Source of the DNA: Brevibacterium limosum
GTDB lineage: Bacteria > Actinomycetota > Actinomycetes > Actinomycetales > Brevibacteriaceae
NCBI RefSeq assembly: GCF_011617705.1
Contig: NZ_CP050154.1
Location: forward strand, 434,001-498,000
DNA length: 64,000 nt
Direction of reading: 5' to 3'
A model generated the notes under the pieces. It did not search any database. It was given only the letters and a program-made list of their open reading frames with translations, and was not told the DNA's origin. This document shows, in pieces, positions 17,338-26,739 of the stretch. The stretch's first letter is position 1. Each line of letters begins with the position of its first letter. Made by a program: the position numbers and the translations under genes.

Positions 17338-18501
17338 ATGAGCGGACTCAGGCGCAGACCGGCGTTACCGGTCATCCTGCTCACCGGCTACCTCGGCGCC
17401 GGAAAGACGAGCCTGCTCAATCACCTTCTGCGCCACCCCGACGCCCGCATCGGCGTCATCGTCAACGACTTCGGCGACCTCAACATCGACGCCGGACTCG
17501 TCGTCGGCCAGGTCGACGAGCCGCTGTCGATATCGGGCGGATGTGTGTGCTGCCTGACCGATGACTCCGAACTCGAGGACGCGCTCGTGGCGATGACGAA
17601 CCCTGGGCTGCGACTCGACGCGATCATCGTCGAAGCCAGCGGATTCGCCGAACCGCTGACCTTGGCCCGGATGATCACCCGCATGGGACACCACCGGTTC
17701 CACCTCGGCGGGGTCATCGACCTCGTCGACGCCACCATATACTTCGACACCGTCGACACATCACAGCTGCCGCCCGTCCGCTATGCGGCGACGACATTGG
17801 TGCTGGTCAACAAGCTCGACCAGCTGCCTGCCGCCGACCGGAACGCCGCAGTCGAAGCCGTCCGCGCCCGCGTCCATGAACGCAATCCGCGCGTGATCGT
17901 CATCGGCACCCACCATGCCCGCCTCGACCCCACCCTGATCTTCGATCCGGGCGAAAGCGACCGAGACCCTCGCCGAGGCGGCTCCGACGGCGGCGAGGAC
18001 CCGATCCAGCCCGAGCTGCCGATCCGGGAACTCCTGCGGCAGGCTTATGCCGAAGCCGCCGCCGACCAGCTCGGTGACGACGGGATCGACGAGGAATCCG
18101 TGCCACACCGCCACGCGCGGTCGGTGACCGTCACCGGCAACGGGCCCGCCGACCCGGACGCGGTGATGGACTTCGTCGAGGACCTCCCGGCCGGGGTGTA
18201 CCGGGTGAAAGGCACCGTGCTCGTGGCCGTGGGATCGGGCCAGCGACACTTCGGCGTGCAGGCGGTCGGTCCGAACGTCTACGTCGCCGAGGCGGTCCGC
18301 CCCGCCCCGACGGCTCCGGATTCGAATGCGGTCGACAGTGATCCGGACAGCGTCCTCGTCGTCATCGGTGAGGATTTCGACACCGAGGCTGCCGAATCCA
18401 CTCTGACTGCCGCGCTCAACGCCGACGCCGCAGGACCGGCCGTCACGGCGTCCGGCGGCAGCCGAGAACGCCTCCTCCACCACGTCCGCCTCCACACCTG
18501 A
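17338..18501 (+). CDS. COG0523 (CobW/ZNG-type) GTPase, putative zinc metallochaperone
   Basis: A 387-residue G3E GTPase. Walker A is GYLGAGKTS (residues 17-25). The metal-binding GGCVCC is at 67-72, and the guanine-specificity NKLD lies near residue 160. A His/acid-rich linker precedes the CobW C-terminal domain (YRVKGTVLVAVGSGQRHFGV). Zur-controlled members deliver zinc to client enzymes under starvation. The ATG at 17338 follows AAAGGAGG; the upstream frame from 17257 is not used. It is followed within 11 bp by a 56-bp palindrome. Confidence 0.9.
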   Translation: MSGLRRRPALPVILLTGYLGAGKTSLLNHLLRHPDARIGVIVNDFGDLNIDAGLVVGQVDEPLSISGGCVCCLTDDSELEDALVAMTNPGLRLDAIIVEASGFAEPLTLARMITRMGHHRFHLGGVIDLVDATIYFDTVDTSQLPPVRYAATTLVLVNKLDQLPAADRNAAVEAVRARVHERNPRVIVIGTHHARLDPTLIFDPGESDRDPRRGGSDGGEDPIQPELPIRELLRQAYAEAAADQLGDDGIDEESVPHRHARSVTVTGNGPADPDAVMDFVEDLPAGVYRVKGTVLVAVGSGQRHFGVQAVGPNVYVAEAVRPAPTAPDSNAVDSDPDSVLVVIGEDFDTEAAESTLTAALNADAAGPAVTASGGSRERLLHHVRLHT

Positions 18502-18511
18502 ACCCCTATTG

Positions 18512-18567
18512 CTACCTGACGGCGGCTGAGCAACCTCGCGCGAGGTTGCTCAGCCGCCGTCAGGTAG
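18512..18567. repeat. 56-bp perfect palindrome, family copy 1
   Basis: Begins CTACCTGACGGCGGC, has a GCGC centre and ends GCCGCCGTCAGGTAG; all 28 base pairs match. It starts 10 bp after the COG0523 stop. Related copies lie at 22519-22574 and 44022-44077. The rest of the gap to 18827 (260 bp) shows no gene; it should hold the promoter of the RND gene. Confidence 0.9.
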
Positions 18568-18827
18568 TTCGGGGGAGGGGATCCTCCGGTTTTCCTCCGT
18601 GTTTCCTGAGGGTGGTCTGGGGGCCAACTCCCGTGCCGGGTAAGCGTCACCGCTTCTAGGGTCGAAACGTGCCCCACCGAACGGCCGTGATCGACCTGCC
18701 TGGAACAGCAGTGACAAATCATCCTTTTGGGGGACACCGTTGACTACTTTCGGGCGATCCGCTGAGGCGCTTCGCTTGGAAGACTGGCTGGAGCGCCCTG
18801 CTCACACCCCCGAACCCGGAGAAACCC

Positions 18828-21800
18828 GTGCACCTGATCACCCGGATGAGTCTGAAGAACCGCCTCATCGTCGGATTGCTCACCCTCGTGATCGCCGTCT
18901 TCGGCATCGTCGCGACCACCTCACTCAACCAGGAGACGATGCCCTCGGTCGACCTGCCCGGCACCTCGGTGCAGGCCACCGTCCCCGGGGCCTCCCCGGA
19001 AGTGATCGAGGAGACCGTGACCAAGCCTCTCGAGACCGCGCTCGACGGGGTCGGAGAACTCGAATCGGTGACCACCTCCACCTCCTCGGGGATGATGACC
19101 GCCGAGGTGACCTGGCCCTTCGGAAAAGATTCCGAAGAGATGACCGACGCCGTCCGCTCCGCCGTCGACGGAGTGAAATCGGATCTGCCCGCCGACGCCG
19201 AGGCCGAGGTGCTGTCCTATCAGATGGACGAGGTCCCGGTGACGATGTTCGCCGTCTCCGGCGGGGACCCGAAGACTCTGGGCGATCGCCTCGAGACCGA
19301 CCTCGTCCCCGAACTCCGCGCCCTCGACGGGGTCTCGAACATCGAGGTCACAGGCCAGGACGAGCAGCGGGTCTCCATCACCTTCCGCCCCGAGGACGTG
19401 GCGGAGAAAAACGTCGTCGAGTCCTCCGTTCCCGATGAGCTCGAAGCCGCCGGCACGGTCGTCCCTGCGGGCCAGAGCTCCCAGGGCGACACCTCGATGG
19501 CCGTCGAAGTCGGCACAGAGGTCGACGCCGTCGAACAGATCGAGAAGACGCCGTTGCGCACCTCGGACGGCACCGTGCTCCTCGGGGAGGTCGCCGACGT
19601 CGACCTCGACTCGATCGAGAAGACCTCACTGTCCCGCGCCGACGGCAAGGACTCCGTGACGGTGTCGGTGACCAAGGACCAGGACGCCAATGTCGTCGAC
19701 GTCTCCCACAAGGTCGCCGACACCCTCGACCGGGTGGGCCCGAAGCTCGGCGAGGACACGCAGTTCTCGACGATCTTCGACCAGGCGCCGGAGATCGAGA
19801 AGTCGATCCACGACCTCTCCGTCGAAGGCGGGCTCGGCCTGATCTTCGCGATCTTCGTCATCCTCGCCTTCCTCGGCTCGTTCCGTTCGACCATCGTCGC
19901 CGCGATCTCGATCCCGATGTCCCTGCTCATCGCGATGATCGGGCTCATGGTCGGCGACTACACCCTCAATATCCTCACCTTGGGTGCCCTGACGATCGCC
20001 GTCGGCCGCGTCGTCGACGACTCCATCGTCGTCATCGAGAACATCCGCAGGCGGCAGGGCACGAGCGACCTGACGGTCGAGGACATCGTGGCCAGCGTCA
20101 GACAGGTCGCCGGCGCCATCACCGCTTCCACGCTGACTACCGTCGCGGTGTTCCTGCCCATCGCCTTCGTCGACGGCATCGCCGGGCAGCTCTTCCGGCC
20201 CTTCTCCGTCACTGTCAGCCTGGCGCTGCTGGCCTCGCTCCTCGTGGCACTGACGATCGTCCCGGTCTTCAGCTACTGGGTCCTGCGCCGCAGCCCCAAA
20301 CCGCTCTCACCCAAACGACAGGCCGCCACGGACCGCAGCTATGAGCTGTGGGCGGCCAAGCAGCACCGCCGCTCAGTGGCGCGTGCCGAACGCCGCCAGA
20401 AGACGATCGAGAAGAAGAACGCCAAACACGCGGCCAAGGGCAAGGACCCGCTGCCGGACGCGACCGTCGAACCCGTCGTCGCTCCCGCCCCCGGAAACGG
20501 TGAGGCCTCCGGCCGAGTCGATCGCCTCCAGCAGCGCAGCCTGCCGGCGATCATCTCCGCCCTGCACCACCCCTGGAGGACCATCGCCTTCTCCGTCGTC
20601 ATCTTCATCGTCACGATGATGTGCGCGACCTTCCTCAAGACGGATCTGCTCGGATCGGCCGGGCAGAACTCCGTGTACATCACGCAGACCCTTCCCGCCG
20701 GCGCCTCGCTCGAAGCCGGTGACAAGGCCGCGAAGCGCGTGGAAGCCGTGCTCGGCGATGATCCGGACGTCGACACTTACTCGACGACGGTCAACGGCCC
20801 GGAATCCGGAGCAGAGAACCAGTTCAACGTCACCCTGGCCGAAGACTCCGAGGCCGAGGTCGCGACAAACCGCCTCCGCACCCAACTCGACGACCTCGGG
20901 AAGGACGCGGGCGAGATCGACGTCCAGGACGCCGGCGGCTCCGTCAGCGAGGACGTCGAGGTCACCCTCTCGGGCACCGACCTGGGTGCGCTGCGAAAGG
21001 CTGCCGACGAGGTGACGAAGAAGATGGCGGACACCGACGGTGTCCAGACCGCCCGCAACGACCTCGCCGCCGACCAGCCGGTCATCGAAGTCGACGTCGA
21101 TCGGGAGAAAGCCGCCGACTACGGATTCAGCCAGGCTGAGGTCGGGCAGGCCATCGCCGACGCACTCCACGGTGTCGAAGCCGGAACCATCGCCCTCAAC
21201 GGCCAGGAGCGCGACATCACCCTCGCCCCGACTCACCCGGATGCGACCCCGGACGAGATCCGTGCTCTCGAACTGCCCGTCACCGAGGTGCAGACGCAGA
21301 ACGCGCAGGAAGACGCGACGGATCGGGTCGAGGAGAAGACCGATGCCCGCGCCGAGGAGGCCAAGCGCAAGGCCGCAGACGAATCGGCCGAACAGCTCGA
21401 ATCCGCCCGCGAGGCCCGTGATGATGCCGCCGACCAGCTCGAAGAGGCCCGCAAGGCCCTGCGCGATGCCGAGAATCCGCCGCCGGCTCCGAGCCCGGGC
21501 GACATGGCTGCCGACCAGGTGGAACAGGCCCGCGAAGGCGTCGAACAGGCAGAGACGGGACTGCAGGAAGCCAATGATGCCATCGACGATCTCATCGACG
21601 GCCAGCGTGAACAGGAGCAGAGCCAGGAGGAGGAAGAGGCGCTTGCCGATGAGCAGGCCGCCATCCCCGACATCACGGGCGAACCGATCACCGTCGACGA
21701 GATCGCGGAGGTGAAGAAGACCGAGACCCCGGCGACGATCGACCGCGCCGACGGCGACCGGAAGGTCACCGTGTTCGCAACCCCGTCCAGCGGCCAGCTC

Positions 21801-22505
21801 GAAACGGTCACCGCCACGGCCACTGACCTGACCGAGACCATGGACCTGCCCGACGGAGTCAGCTTCGACGTCGGCGGCGCCAGCCAGGAGCAGGCGGAAT
21901 CCTTCGGTCAGCTCGGAATGGCGATGGCCGTGGCGATCGTGCTCGTGTTCCTCGTGATGATCGCGACCTTCCGCAGCTTCGTCCAGCCGCTCATCCTGCT
22001 GGTGTCGATCCCCTTCGCCGCGACCGGAGCCGTGCTGCTCCTGCTGGCTACCGGCACACCATTGGGCATTCCCTCACTCATCGGTCTGCTCATGCTCATC
22101 GGCATCGTCGTGACGAACGCGATCGTGCTCATCGACCTCATCAACAAGCTGCGGGAGGACGGGCTCGACCTCATGGACGCGATCGTCCACGGCACCCGAC
22201 TGCGCCTGCGCCCGATCCTCATGACCGCTGCCGCGACGATCTTCGCCCTCGTGCCGATGTCGTTCGGGCTGACCGGCGGGGGAGTGTTCATCTCGCAGCC
22301 CCTGGCGATCGTCGTCATCAGCGGGCTCACCTCGTCGACGGTGCTCACGCTCATCCTCGTCCCCGCCCTCTATCTCCTCGTCGAACGACGCAAAGAGGTC
22401 AGGGCCGCCCACCGAGAGGAGAAGCGCGCGCAGAAGCGGGCCGACGATGAGGCGAGGATCGAAACGGAGACCGCCGAGGTGGCCCTGCGTACCGACGGGC
22501 AGTGA
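18828..22505 (+). CDS. RND-family efflux transporter (AcrB/SwrC type) with long helical insert
   Basis: A 1225-residue protein with two repeats of TM1 plus TM2-6 and large extracytoplasmic loops, the HAE/AcrB plan. Visible RND features include the N-terminal NRLIVGLLTLVIAVFGI helix, GRVVDDSIVVIENIRR in TM4, and the second-half VTNAIVLIDLINKL. An extra charged stretch at about residues 830-960 (EEAKRKAADESAEQLESARE and following) is predicted coiled coil and lies in the second extracytoplasmic loop. No membrane fusion protein or outer-membrane partner is adjacent, as usual for actinobacteria. GTG start with GGAG six bases upstream. The substrate (drug, lipid or surfactant) is unknown. Confidence 0.9.
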   Translation: MHLITRMSLKNRLIVGLLTLVIAVFGIVATTSLNQETMPSVDLPGTSVQATVPGASPEVIEETVTKPLETALDGVGELESVTTSTSSGMMTAEVTWPFGKDSEEMTDAVRSAVDGVKSDLPADAEAEVLSYQMDEVPVTMFAVSGGDPKTLGDRLETDLVPELRALDGVSNIEVTGQDEQRVSITFRPEDVAEKNVVESSVPDELEAAGTVVPAGQSSQGDTSMAVEVGTEVDAVEQIEKTPLRTSDGTVLLGEVADVDLDSIEKTSLSRADGKDSVTVSVTKDQDANVVDVSHKVADTLDRVGPKLGEDTQFSTIFDQAPEIEKSIHDLSVEGGLGLIFAIFVILAFLGSFRSTIVAAISIPMSLLIAMIGLMVGDYTLNILTLGALTIAVGRVVDDSIVVIENIRRRQGTSDLTVEDIVASVRQVAGAITASTLTTVAVFLPIAFVDGIAGQLFRPFSVTVSLALLASLLVALTIVPVFSYWVLRRSPKPLSPKRQAATDRSYELWAAKQHRRSVARAERRQKTIEKKNAKHAAKGKDPLPDATVEPVVAPAPGNGEASGRVDRLQQRSLPAIISALHHPWRTIAFSVVIFIVTMMCATFLKTDLLGSAGQNSVYITQTLPAGASLEAGDKAAKRVEAVLGDDPDVDTYSTTVNGPESGAENQFNVTLAEDSEAEVATNRLRTQLDDLGKDAGEIDVQDAGGSVSEDVEVTLSGTDLGALRKAADEVTKKMADTDGVQTARNDLAADQPVIEVDVDREKAADYGFSQAEVGQAIADALHGVEAGTIALNGQERDITLAPTHPDATPDEIRALELPVTEVQTQNAQEDATDRVEEKTDARAEEAKRKAADESAEQLESAREARDDAADQLEEARKALRDAENPPPAPSPGDMAADQVEQAREGVEQAETGLQEANDAIDDLIDGQREQEQSQEEEEALADEQAAIPDITGEPITVDEIAEVKKTETPATIDRADGDRKVTVFATPSSGQLETVTATATDLTETMDLPDGVSFDVGGASQEQAESFGQLGMAMAVAIVLVFLVMIATFRSFVQPLILLVSIPFAATGAVLLLLATGTPLGIPSLIGLLMLIGIVVTNAIVLIDLINKLREDGLDLMDAIVHGTRLRLRPILMTAAATIFALVPMSFGLTGGGVFISQPLAIVVISGLTSSTVLTLILVPALYLLVERRKEVRAAHREEKRAQKRADDEARIETETAEVALRTDGQ

Positions 22506-22518
22506 ACCCACTTAATTA

Positions 22519-22574
22519 CTACCTGACGGCGGCCCAGCAACCTCGCGCGAGGTTGCTGGGCCGCCGTCAGGTAG
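22519..22574. repeat. 56-bp perfect palindrome, family copy 2
   Basis: Same as copy 1 except two bases in each arm (GGCTGAGC becomes GGCCCAGC), changed compensatorily on both sides so that full pairing is kept. It lies 13 bp after the RND stop and 16 bp before the convergent gntR stop. Confidence 0.9.
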
Positions 22575-22590
22575 CAAGGGACGGGACTGC

Positions 22591-23331
22591 TCAGGTCTCG
22601 GTGAGCCCGGGGAGCGCCGAGGCGGCGAAGCGGATGTGCTTCTCGGTCACCCGCGCCGCCTCCGCCGTGTCGCCGGCGATGATGGCTTCGAGGATCTGAT
22701 GGTGCTGGGCCTGCAGCCGGGACATGAGCTCCTGCGGATCGTCGACCCTGTTGAAGGAGGCGAAGATCGACGTGCGCAGGGAGGTGCGGATCGCCCCTGT
22801 CAGATCGGAGAACAGCTGATTGCCGGCCGCTTGAGCGATGGCGACGTGGAACGCCGTGTCCGCGTCGTTGAAGACGTCGATGCTGATGCCGGGCGTGTCC
22901 ATCATCGCGAGCTGAGCATTGATGGCGGCCAGCGAATCCTTGTCGGCGCGAGCGGCCGCGAGGATCGAGCTCGAGCGTTCGAGTTGGATGCGCGTCTCCG
23001 TCACATCGTCGATGCTGAAGTTCGCGAGAGCGACATGGAGGCGGAGGAAGCGAGTGAGGGCGGCTGAGGGCATCGCAGCGATGAAGGTTCCCGCACCGCG
23101 GCCCGACCCGCCTGAGGAGCGGACGACACCTAGGCTTTCGAGTACCCGCAGTGCCTCGCGGACGCTGGCCCGGCTGACGCCGAGCTTAGTCGCCAGATCG
23201 CGTTCGGCGGGGAGGGGGTCGCCGACGGTGAGCGAGCCGGACATGATCTGCTCTTCGACGGCGTCGATGACGAGCTCATAGGTGCTCGGCCGGCTCACGG
23301 GCTTCCACATTGCGCCCTTGTCCTCGCTCAT
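22591..23331 (-). CDS. lldR: GntR/FCD regulator of lactate utilisation (LldR-like)
   Basis: A 246-residue regulator. The N-terminal winged helix reads VEEQIMSGSLTVGDPLPAER and LGVSRASVREALRVLESLG. The C-terminal FCD domain contains DADTAFHVAIAQAAGN and LQAQHHQILEAI. It is divergent from the lactate permease and lactate dehydrogenase genes, and an LldR-type operator lies in between. LldR releases DNA on binding lactate. Start at 23331 (MSEDKG), with GGAGGAG upstream; the ATG at 23343 would contain that Shine-Dalgarno. Confidence 0.85.
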   Translation of the reverse strand: MSEDKGAMWKPVSRPSTYELVIDAVEEQIMSGSLTVGDPLPAERDLATKLGVSRASVREALRVLESLGVVRSSGGSGRGAGTFIAAMPSAALTRFLRLHVALANFSIDDVTETRIQLERSSSILAAARADKDSLAAINAQLAMMDTPGISIDVFNDADTAFHVAIAQAAGNQLFSDLTGAIRTSLRTSIFASFNRVDDPQELMSRLQAQHHQILEAIIAGDTAEAARVTEKHIRFAASALPGLTET

Positions 23332-23482
23332 GGTCTCCTCCATCGGATCATCATGTCATGTCCCTTCTCGCATCAGTACTCTGCCCGCACCGGCACGGTC
23401 ACTGCTCTGCCCGCACCGGCGTCACCGCTGCTCGGCCCCCGTTGCCGGCCGGCCGCCTCGGCGGGGAATCCCGAACGATTGC

Positions 23483-23512
23483 TTGACGCAGATCACATCG
23501 CCGTCCTATGCT
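23483..23512 (+). promoter_or_regulatory. Probable promoter of the lactate operon
   Basis: TTGACG (23483-23488) and TATGCT (23507-23512) are separated by 18 bases, a good sigma-A pattern, about 115 bp upstream of the permease start. The putative operator follows at 23521. Confidence 0.6.
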
Positions 23513-23520
23513 CAGATTAA

Positions 23521-23531
23521 TGGTCTGACCT
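23521..23531. promoter_or_regulatory. Putative LldR operator
   Basis: TGGTCTGACCT contains the perfect odd palindrome GGTC-T-GACC. It fits the GntR/LldR pattern TNGTNNNACNA except for the last base. It sits just downstream of the -10, where binding would block initiation. Confidence 0.6.
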
Positions 23532-23629
23532 CATAAAGGCCATACTGAACAATTCGATCATTCGAGTTCGGAGCGCGTTCACAGGGGAACGGACCCGCAG
23601 TGGGCATGCCCGGCCATGTTGGAGAAACC

Positions 23630-25318
23630 ATGTACACACCCGAAATCGCCCCGGTGGCCGACAGCCTGCTGTGGTCGTCGCTGCTGGCGATCCTGCCGCT
23701 GCTGACGATCTTCGTCACCCTCGGCGCACTGAAGTGGAAGGCCCATTGGGCCGGACTGACGGCAGTCGGCGTCGCCCTCATCGTCGCCATCGCCGCCTAC
23801 GGAATGCCCGTCGGGCTCGCCGCGCTGTCGGCGACGCAGGGATTCGCCTTCGGCCTGTTCCCGATCATGTGGATCGTCATCACCGCGATCTGGCTCTACG
23901 AACTCACCGTGCGCTCGGGCCATTTCGAAGACCTGCGACTGGTCATCAACGTCATCTCCGATGACCCACGCATCCAGGCCATCATCATCGCCTTCTGCTT
24001 CGGCGGACTCCTCGAGGCGCTCGCCGGATTCGGCGCCCCGGTGGCGATCACCGGTGTCATGCTCGTGGCAGTGGGCTTCACCGCCATGCGTGCCGCGGTC
24101 GTCGTCCTCGTCGCGAACACCGCTCCTGTGGCCTTCGGTGCCATCGCCATTCCGATCATCACCGCCGGCACGCTTACCGGCATCGACTATCAGGACATCG
24201 GTGCGATGGTCGGTCACCAGACCCCGTTCCTGGCCGCGATCGTCCCGCTGTTCCTCGTCATGCTCGTCGACGGTCGTCGCGGACTCCGCCAGATCTGGCC
24301 GCTGGCCCTGGTCGTCGGCCTCGTCTTCGGTGCCGCTCAGTACGTGTCCTCGAACTTCCTCTCCGTCGAACTCACCGACATCATCGCCTCCCTCGTCGGC
24401 CTCGCCGCCGTCGTCATCATGCTCCGGTTCTGGAAGCCGAAGGGCGGACAGGATGCACTCGACCGCATGGCCGACGAGCGCGAGCACGAGGGTGCCGACG
24501 CCCCCGATGCGGGCACCGCCTCCGCGGCCGTGGCCACCGATGTCAAGAAGGAGACGGCGCCGCTGACCGGGTCGCGGGTGTTCCTCGCGCTCTTCCCCTA
24601 TCTGCTCGTCATCGTCATCTTCTCCGTGGCGAAGCTCGTCCCCGCGCTGAACAACTGGCTGGCCTCTACCGATGTGAAGATCCCCTGGCCGGGCCTGGAC
24701 GGGAACATCCTCAACTCGGCAGGTGAGGTGTCGACGAGCACGATCTACAACTTCCAATGGCTGTCCTCGCCGGGAACGCTGCTGCTCATCTCCGGCATCA
24801 TCGTCGCCATCGTCTACAAGATGACGGCCAAGGATGCCCTCGACGTCCTCGTCGTCAATGTCGTGAAGATGCGGTTCTCGATCCTCACCGTCGGTTCGGT
24901 GCTCGCCCTGGCGTATGTCATGAACCTGTCGGGGCAGACCATCACCATCGGCACCTGGATCGCCGGCACGGGCGCCTTCTTCGCGTTCCTCTCACCGATC
25001 CTCGGCTGGTTGGGCACCGCTGTCACCGGATCGGACACCTCGGCCAATGCCCTGTTCGCCACGCTGCAGCAGACGGCCGCGCATGAGGCCGGACTCGACC
25101 CGCTGCTGCTCGTCGGGGCCAACAGCTCCGGCGGCGTCCTCGGCAAGATGGTCAGCCCCCAGAACCTCACGATCGCAGCCACGGCCGTCGGGCTCCTCGG
25201 CAGGGAGGCGTCGATCTTCCGCCGCGTCATCGGCTGGTCGCTGGGGCTGCTGGTCATCATGTGCCTGCTCGTCGGACTCCAATCCACGGTGCTGTCGTGG
25301 ATGGTCCCCTCGTCCTGA
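23630..25318 (+). CDS. lctP: L-lactate permease (LctP family)
   Basis: A 562-residue membrane protein with about 13-14 helices, importing lactate (and possibly glycolate) with protons. Family motifs include FGGLLEALAGFGAPVAITG and NANSSGG-like VGANSSGGVLGKMVSPQN near the C-terminus. A cytoplasmic hydrophilic loop (about residues 280-315) is Asp/Glu/Ala-rich. Start at 23630 (MYTPEIAP), after GGAGAAACC. It is 72 bp upstream of lldD in the same direction. Confidence 0.93.
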   Translation: MYTPEIAPVADSLLWSSLLAILPLLTIFVTLGALKWKAHWAGLTAVGVALIVAIAAYGMPVGLAALSATQGFAFGLFPIMWIVITAIWLYELTVRSGHFEDLRLVINVISDDPRIQAIIIAFCFGGLLEALAGFGAPVAITGVMLVAVGFTAMRAAVVVLVANTAPVAFGAIAIPIITAGTLTGIDYQDIGAMVGHQTPFLAAIVPLFLVMLVDGRRGLRQIWPLALVVGLVFGAAQYVSSNFLSVELTDIIASLVGLAAVVIMLRFWKPKGGQDALDRMADEREHEGADAPDAGTASAAVATDVKKETAPLTGSRVFLALFPYLLVIVIFSVAKLVPALNNWLASTDVKIPWPGLDGNILNSAGEVSTSTIYNFQWLSSPGTLLLISGIIVAIVYKMTAKDALDVLVVNVVKMRFSILTVGSVLALAYVMNLSGQTITIGTWIAGTGAFFAFLSPILGWLGTAVTGSDTSANALFATLQQTAAHEAGLDPLLLVGANSSGGVLGKMVSPQNLTIAATAVGLLGREASIFRRVIGWSLGLLVIMCLLVGLQSTVLSWMVPSS

Positions 25319-25390
25319 CGCAGGAGTCACGCCCGCCTGCCAACACCCCGAGAACCCCCAGCTTTTTCGCCACAGAAAGGACCGACAGAC

Positions 25391-26659
25391 ATGGTCAAGA
25401 GACAGATCCCGCAGCCGGCAGAGATCTTCGAACTCATGAAGTTCAAGAAGTTCGAACTCGACTCGAAGAAGCGCCGTCTGGAGAACGCGCTGACGATCGA
25501 GGACCTGCGCACTATCGCGAAGCGCCGGACACCGGCCGCAGCTTTCGATTACACCGATGGAGCCGCCGAGGGTGAGATCTCGATGGAGCGGTCGATGCAG
25601 GCCTTCCGCGACATCGAATTCCATCCCTCGATCCTCAGAGACGTCACGAATGTCGACACCTCCACCCAGATCATGGGCGGCAGCTCGGCGATGCCCTTCG
25701 GCATCGCCCCGACCGGCTTCACCCGACTCATGCAGACCGAGGGTGAGACCGCCGGGGTCGGGGCCGCCGGAGCGGCGGGAATCCCGTTCACCCTCTCGAC
25801 CCTGGGCACGACCTCGATCGAGGACGTGAAGAAGGTCAACCCGCACGGTCGCAACTGGTTCCAGCTCTACGTGATGAAGCAGCGCGATATCTCCTACGGG
25901 CTCGTCGAGCGCGCGAAGAACGCCGGCTTCGACACCCTGTTCTTCACCGTCGACGCCCCCGTGGCCGGGGCTCGCCTGCGCGATACGCGCAACGGCTTCT
26001 CGATCCCGCCGCAGCTGACTCCGCAGACGATCCTCAATGCGATTCCGCGTCCCTGGTGGTGGTGGGACTTCCTGACCACGCCGAAACTCGAGTTCGCGTC
26101 CCTGTCGGAGACCGGCGGAACCGTCGGCGAGCTCCTCGATTCCGCGATGGACCCGTCGATCGACTTCGACGACCTCGCCGAGATCCGCGCCATGTGGCCC
26201 GGGAACTTCTCCGTCAAGGGCGTGCAGACCGTCGAAGACGCGAAGAAGCTCGCCGACCTCGGCGTCGACTCGATCGTCCTGTCCAACCACGGCGGACGAC
26301 AGCTCGACCGGGCGCCCGTTCCCTTCGAACTCCTCCCCGAGGTGGCTCGCGAGATCGGCAGGGACGTGGAGATCATCATCGACACCGGCATCCGCAACGG
26401 AGCCGACATCGTCGCCTCGCTGGCCCTCGGCGCCGACTTCACGCTCATCGGCCGCGCCTACCTCTACGGCCTCATGGCCGGAGGTCGGGAAGGCGTGGAT
26501 CGGACGATCGGGATCCTCGGCGAGCAGGTCGAACGCACCATGCGTCTGCTGCAGGTGGCCGACGTCTCCGAACTCAACCCTGCTCACGTGACCCAGCTGC
26601 GCCAGCTCAGCCGCGACGACCGGGCCGAGATCATCGGCTCCCGTCCCGCCAGGGACTGA
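25391..26659 (+). CDS. lldD: L-lactate dehydrogenase, FMN-dependent, quinone-linked
   Basis: A 422-residue alpha-hydroxy acid oxidase family enzyme oxidising L-lactate to pyruvate and feeding the quinone pool. The TIM-barrel FMN site is clear. Active-site features are the catalytic His within [20 protein letters not shown] near residue 55, [10 protein letters not shown], and the phosphate-binding [10 protein letters not shown] with [15 protein letters not shown]. The length is slightly above the bacterial norm through a 25-residue N-terminal extension. AGAAAGGACC precedes the ATG. Forms an operon with the permease. Confidence 0.95.
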   Translation: MVKRQIPQPAEIFELMKFKKFELDSKKRRLENALTIEDLRTIAKRRTPAAAFDYTDGAAEGEISMERSMQAFRDIEFHPSILRDVTNVDTSTQIMGGSSAMPFGIAPTGFTRLMQTEGETAGVGAAGAAGIPFTLSTLGTTSIEDVKKVNPHGRNWFQLYVMKQRDISYGLVERAKNAGFDTLFFTVDAPVAGARLRDTRNGFSIPPQLTPQTILNAIPRPWWWWDFLTTPKLEFASLSETGGTVGELLDSAMDPSIDFDDLAEIRAMWPGNFSVKGVQTVEDAKKLADLGVDSIVLSNHGGRQLDRAPVPFELLPEVAREIGRDVEIIIDTGIRNGADIVASLALGADFTLIGRAYLYGLMAGGREGVDRTIGILGEQVERTMRLLQVADVSELNPAHVTQLRQLSRDDRAEIIGSRPARD

Positions 26660-26686
26660 TCACCGAGGCGGCACCGCGGATTCAGA

Positions 26687-26732
26687 ACGGACGGTCGGCA
26701 GCGAAGGCGATTCTTCGGTGCCGACCGTCCGT
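26687..26732. terminator. Bidirectional terminator between lldD and siderophore-binding gene
   Basis: Arms ACGGACGGTCGGCA and TGCCGACCGTCCGT pair over 14 bp around an 18-base loop, between two convergent stops. Confidence 0.75.
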
Positions 26733-26739
26733 TTCGTCA

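Noticed and set aside
18740..19438. 232-residue plus-strand ORF at the start of the RND gene
   Set aside because: Out-of-frame, Arg/Asp/His-rich, and overlaps the transporter from 18828.
18512..22574. Insertion sequence or composite transposon around the RND gene
   Set aside because: No transposase and no target duplication are visible. The repeats are symmetrical palindromes also found elsewhere.
23579..24757. 392-residue minus-strand ORF across the lactate permease
   Set aside because: Antisense of a clear membrane carrier; composition is Asp/His/Arg-rich with no family features.
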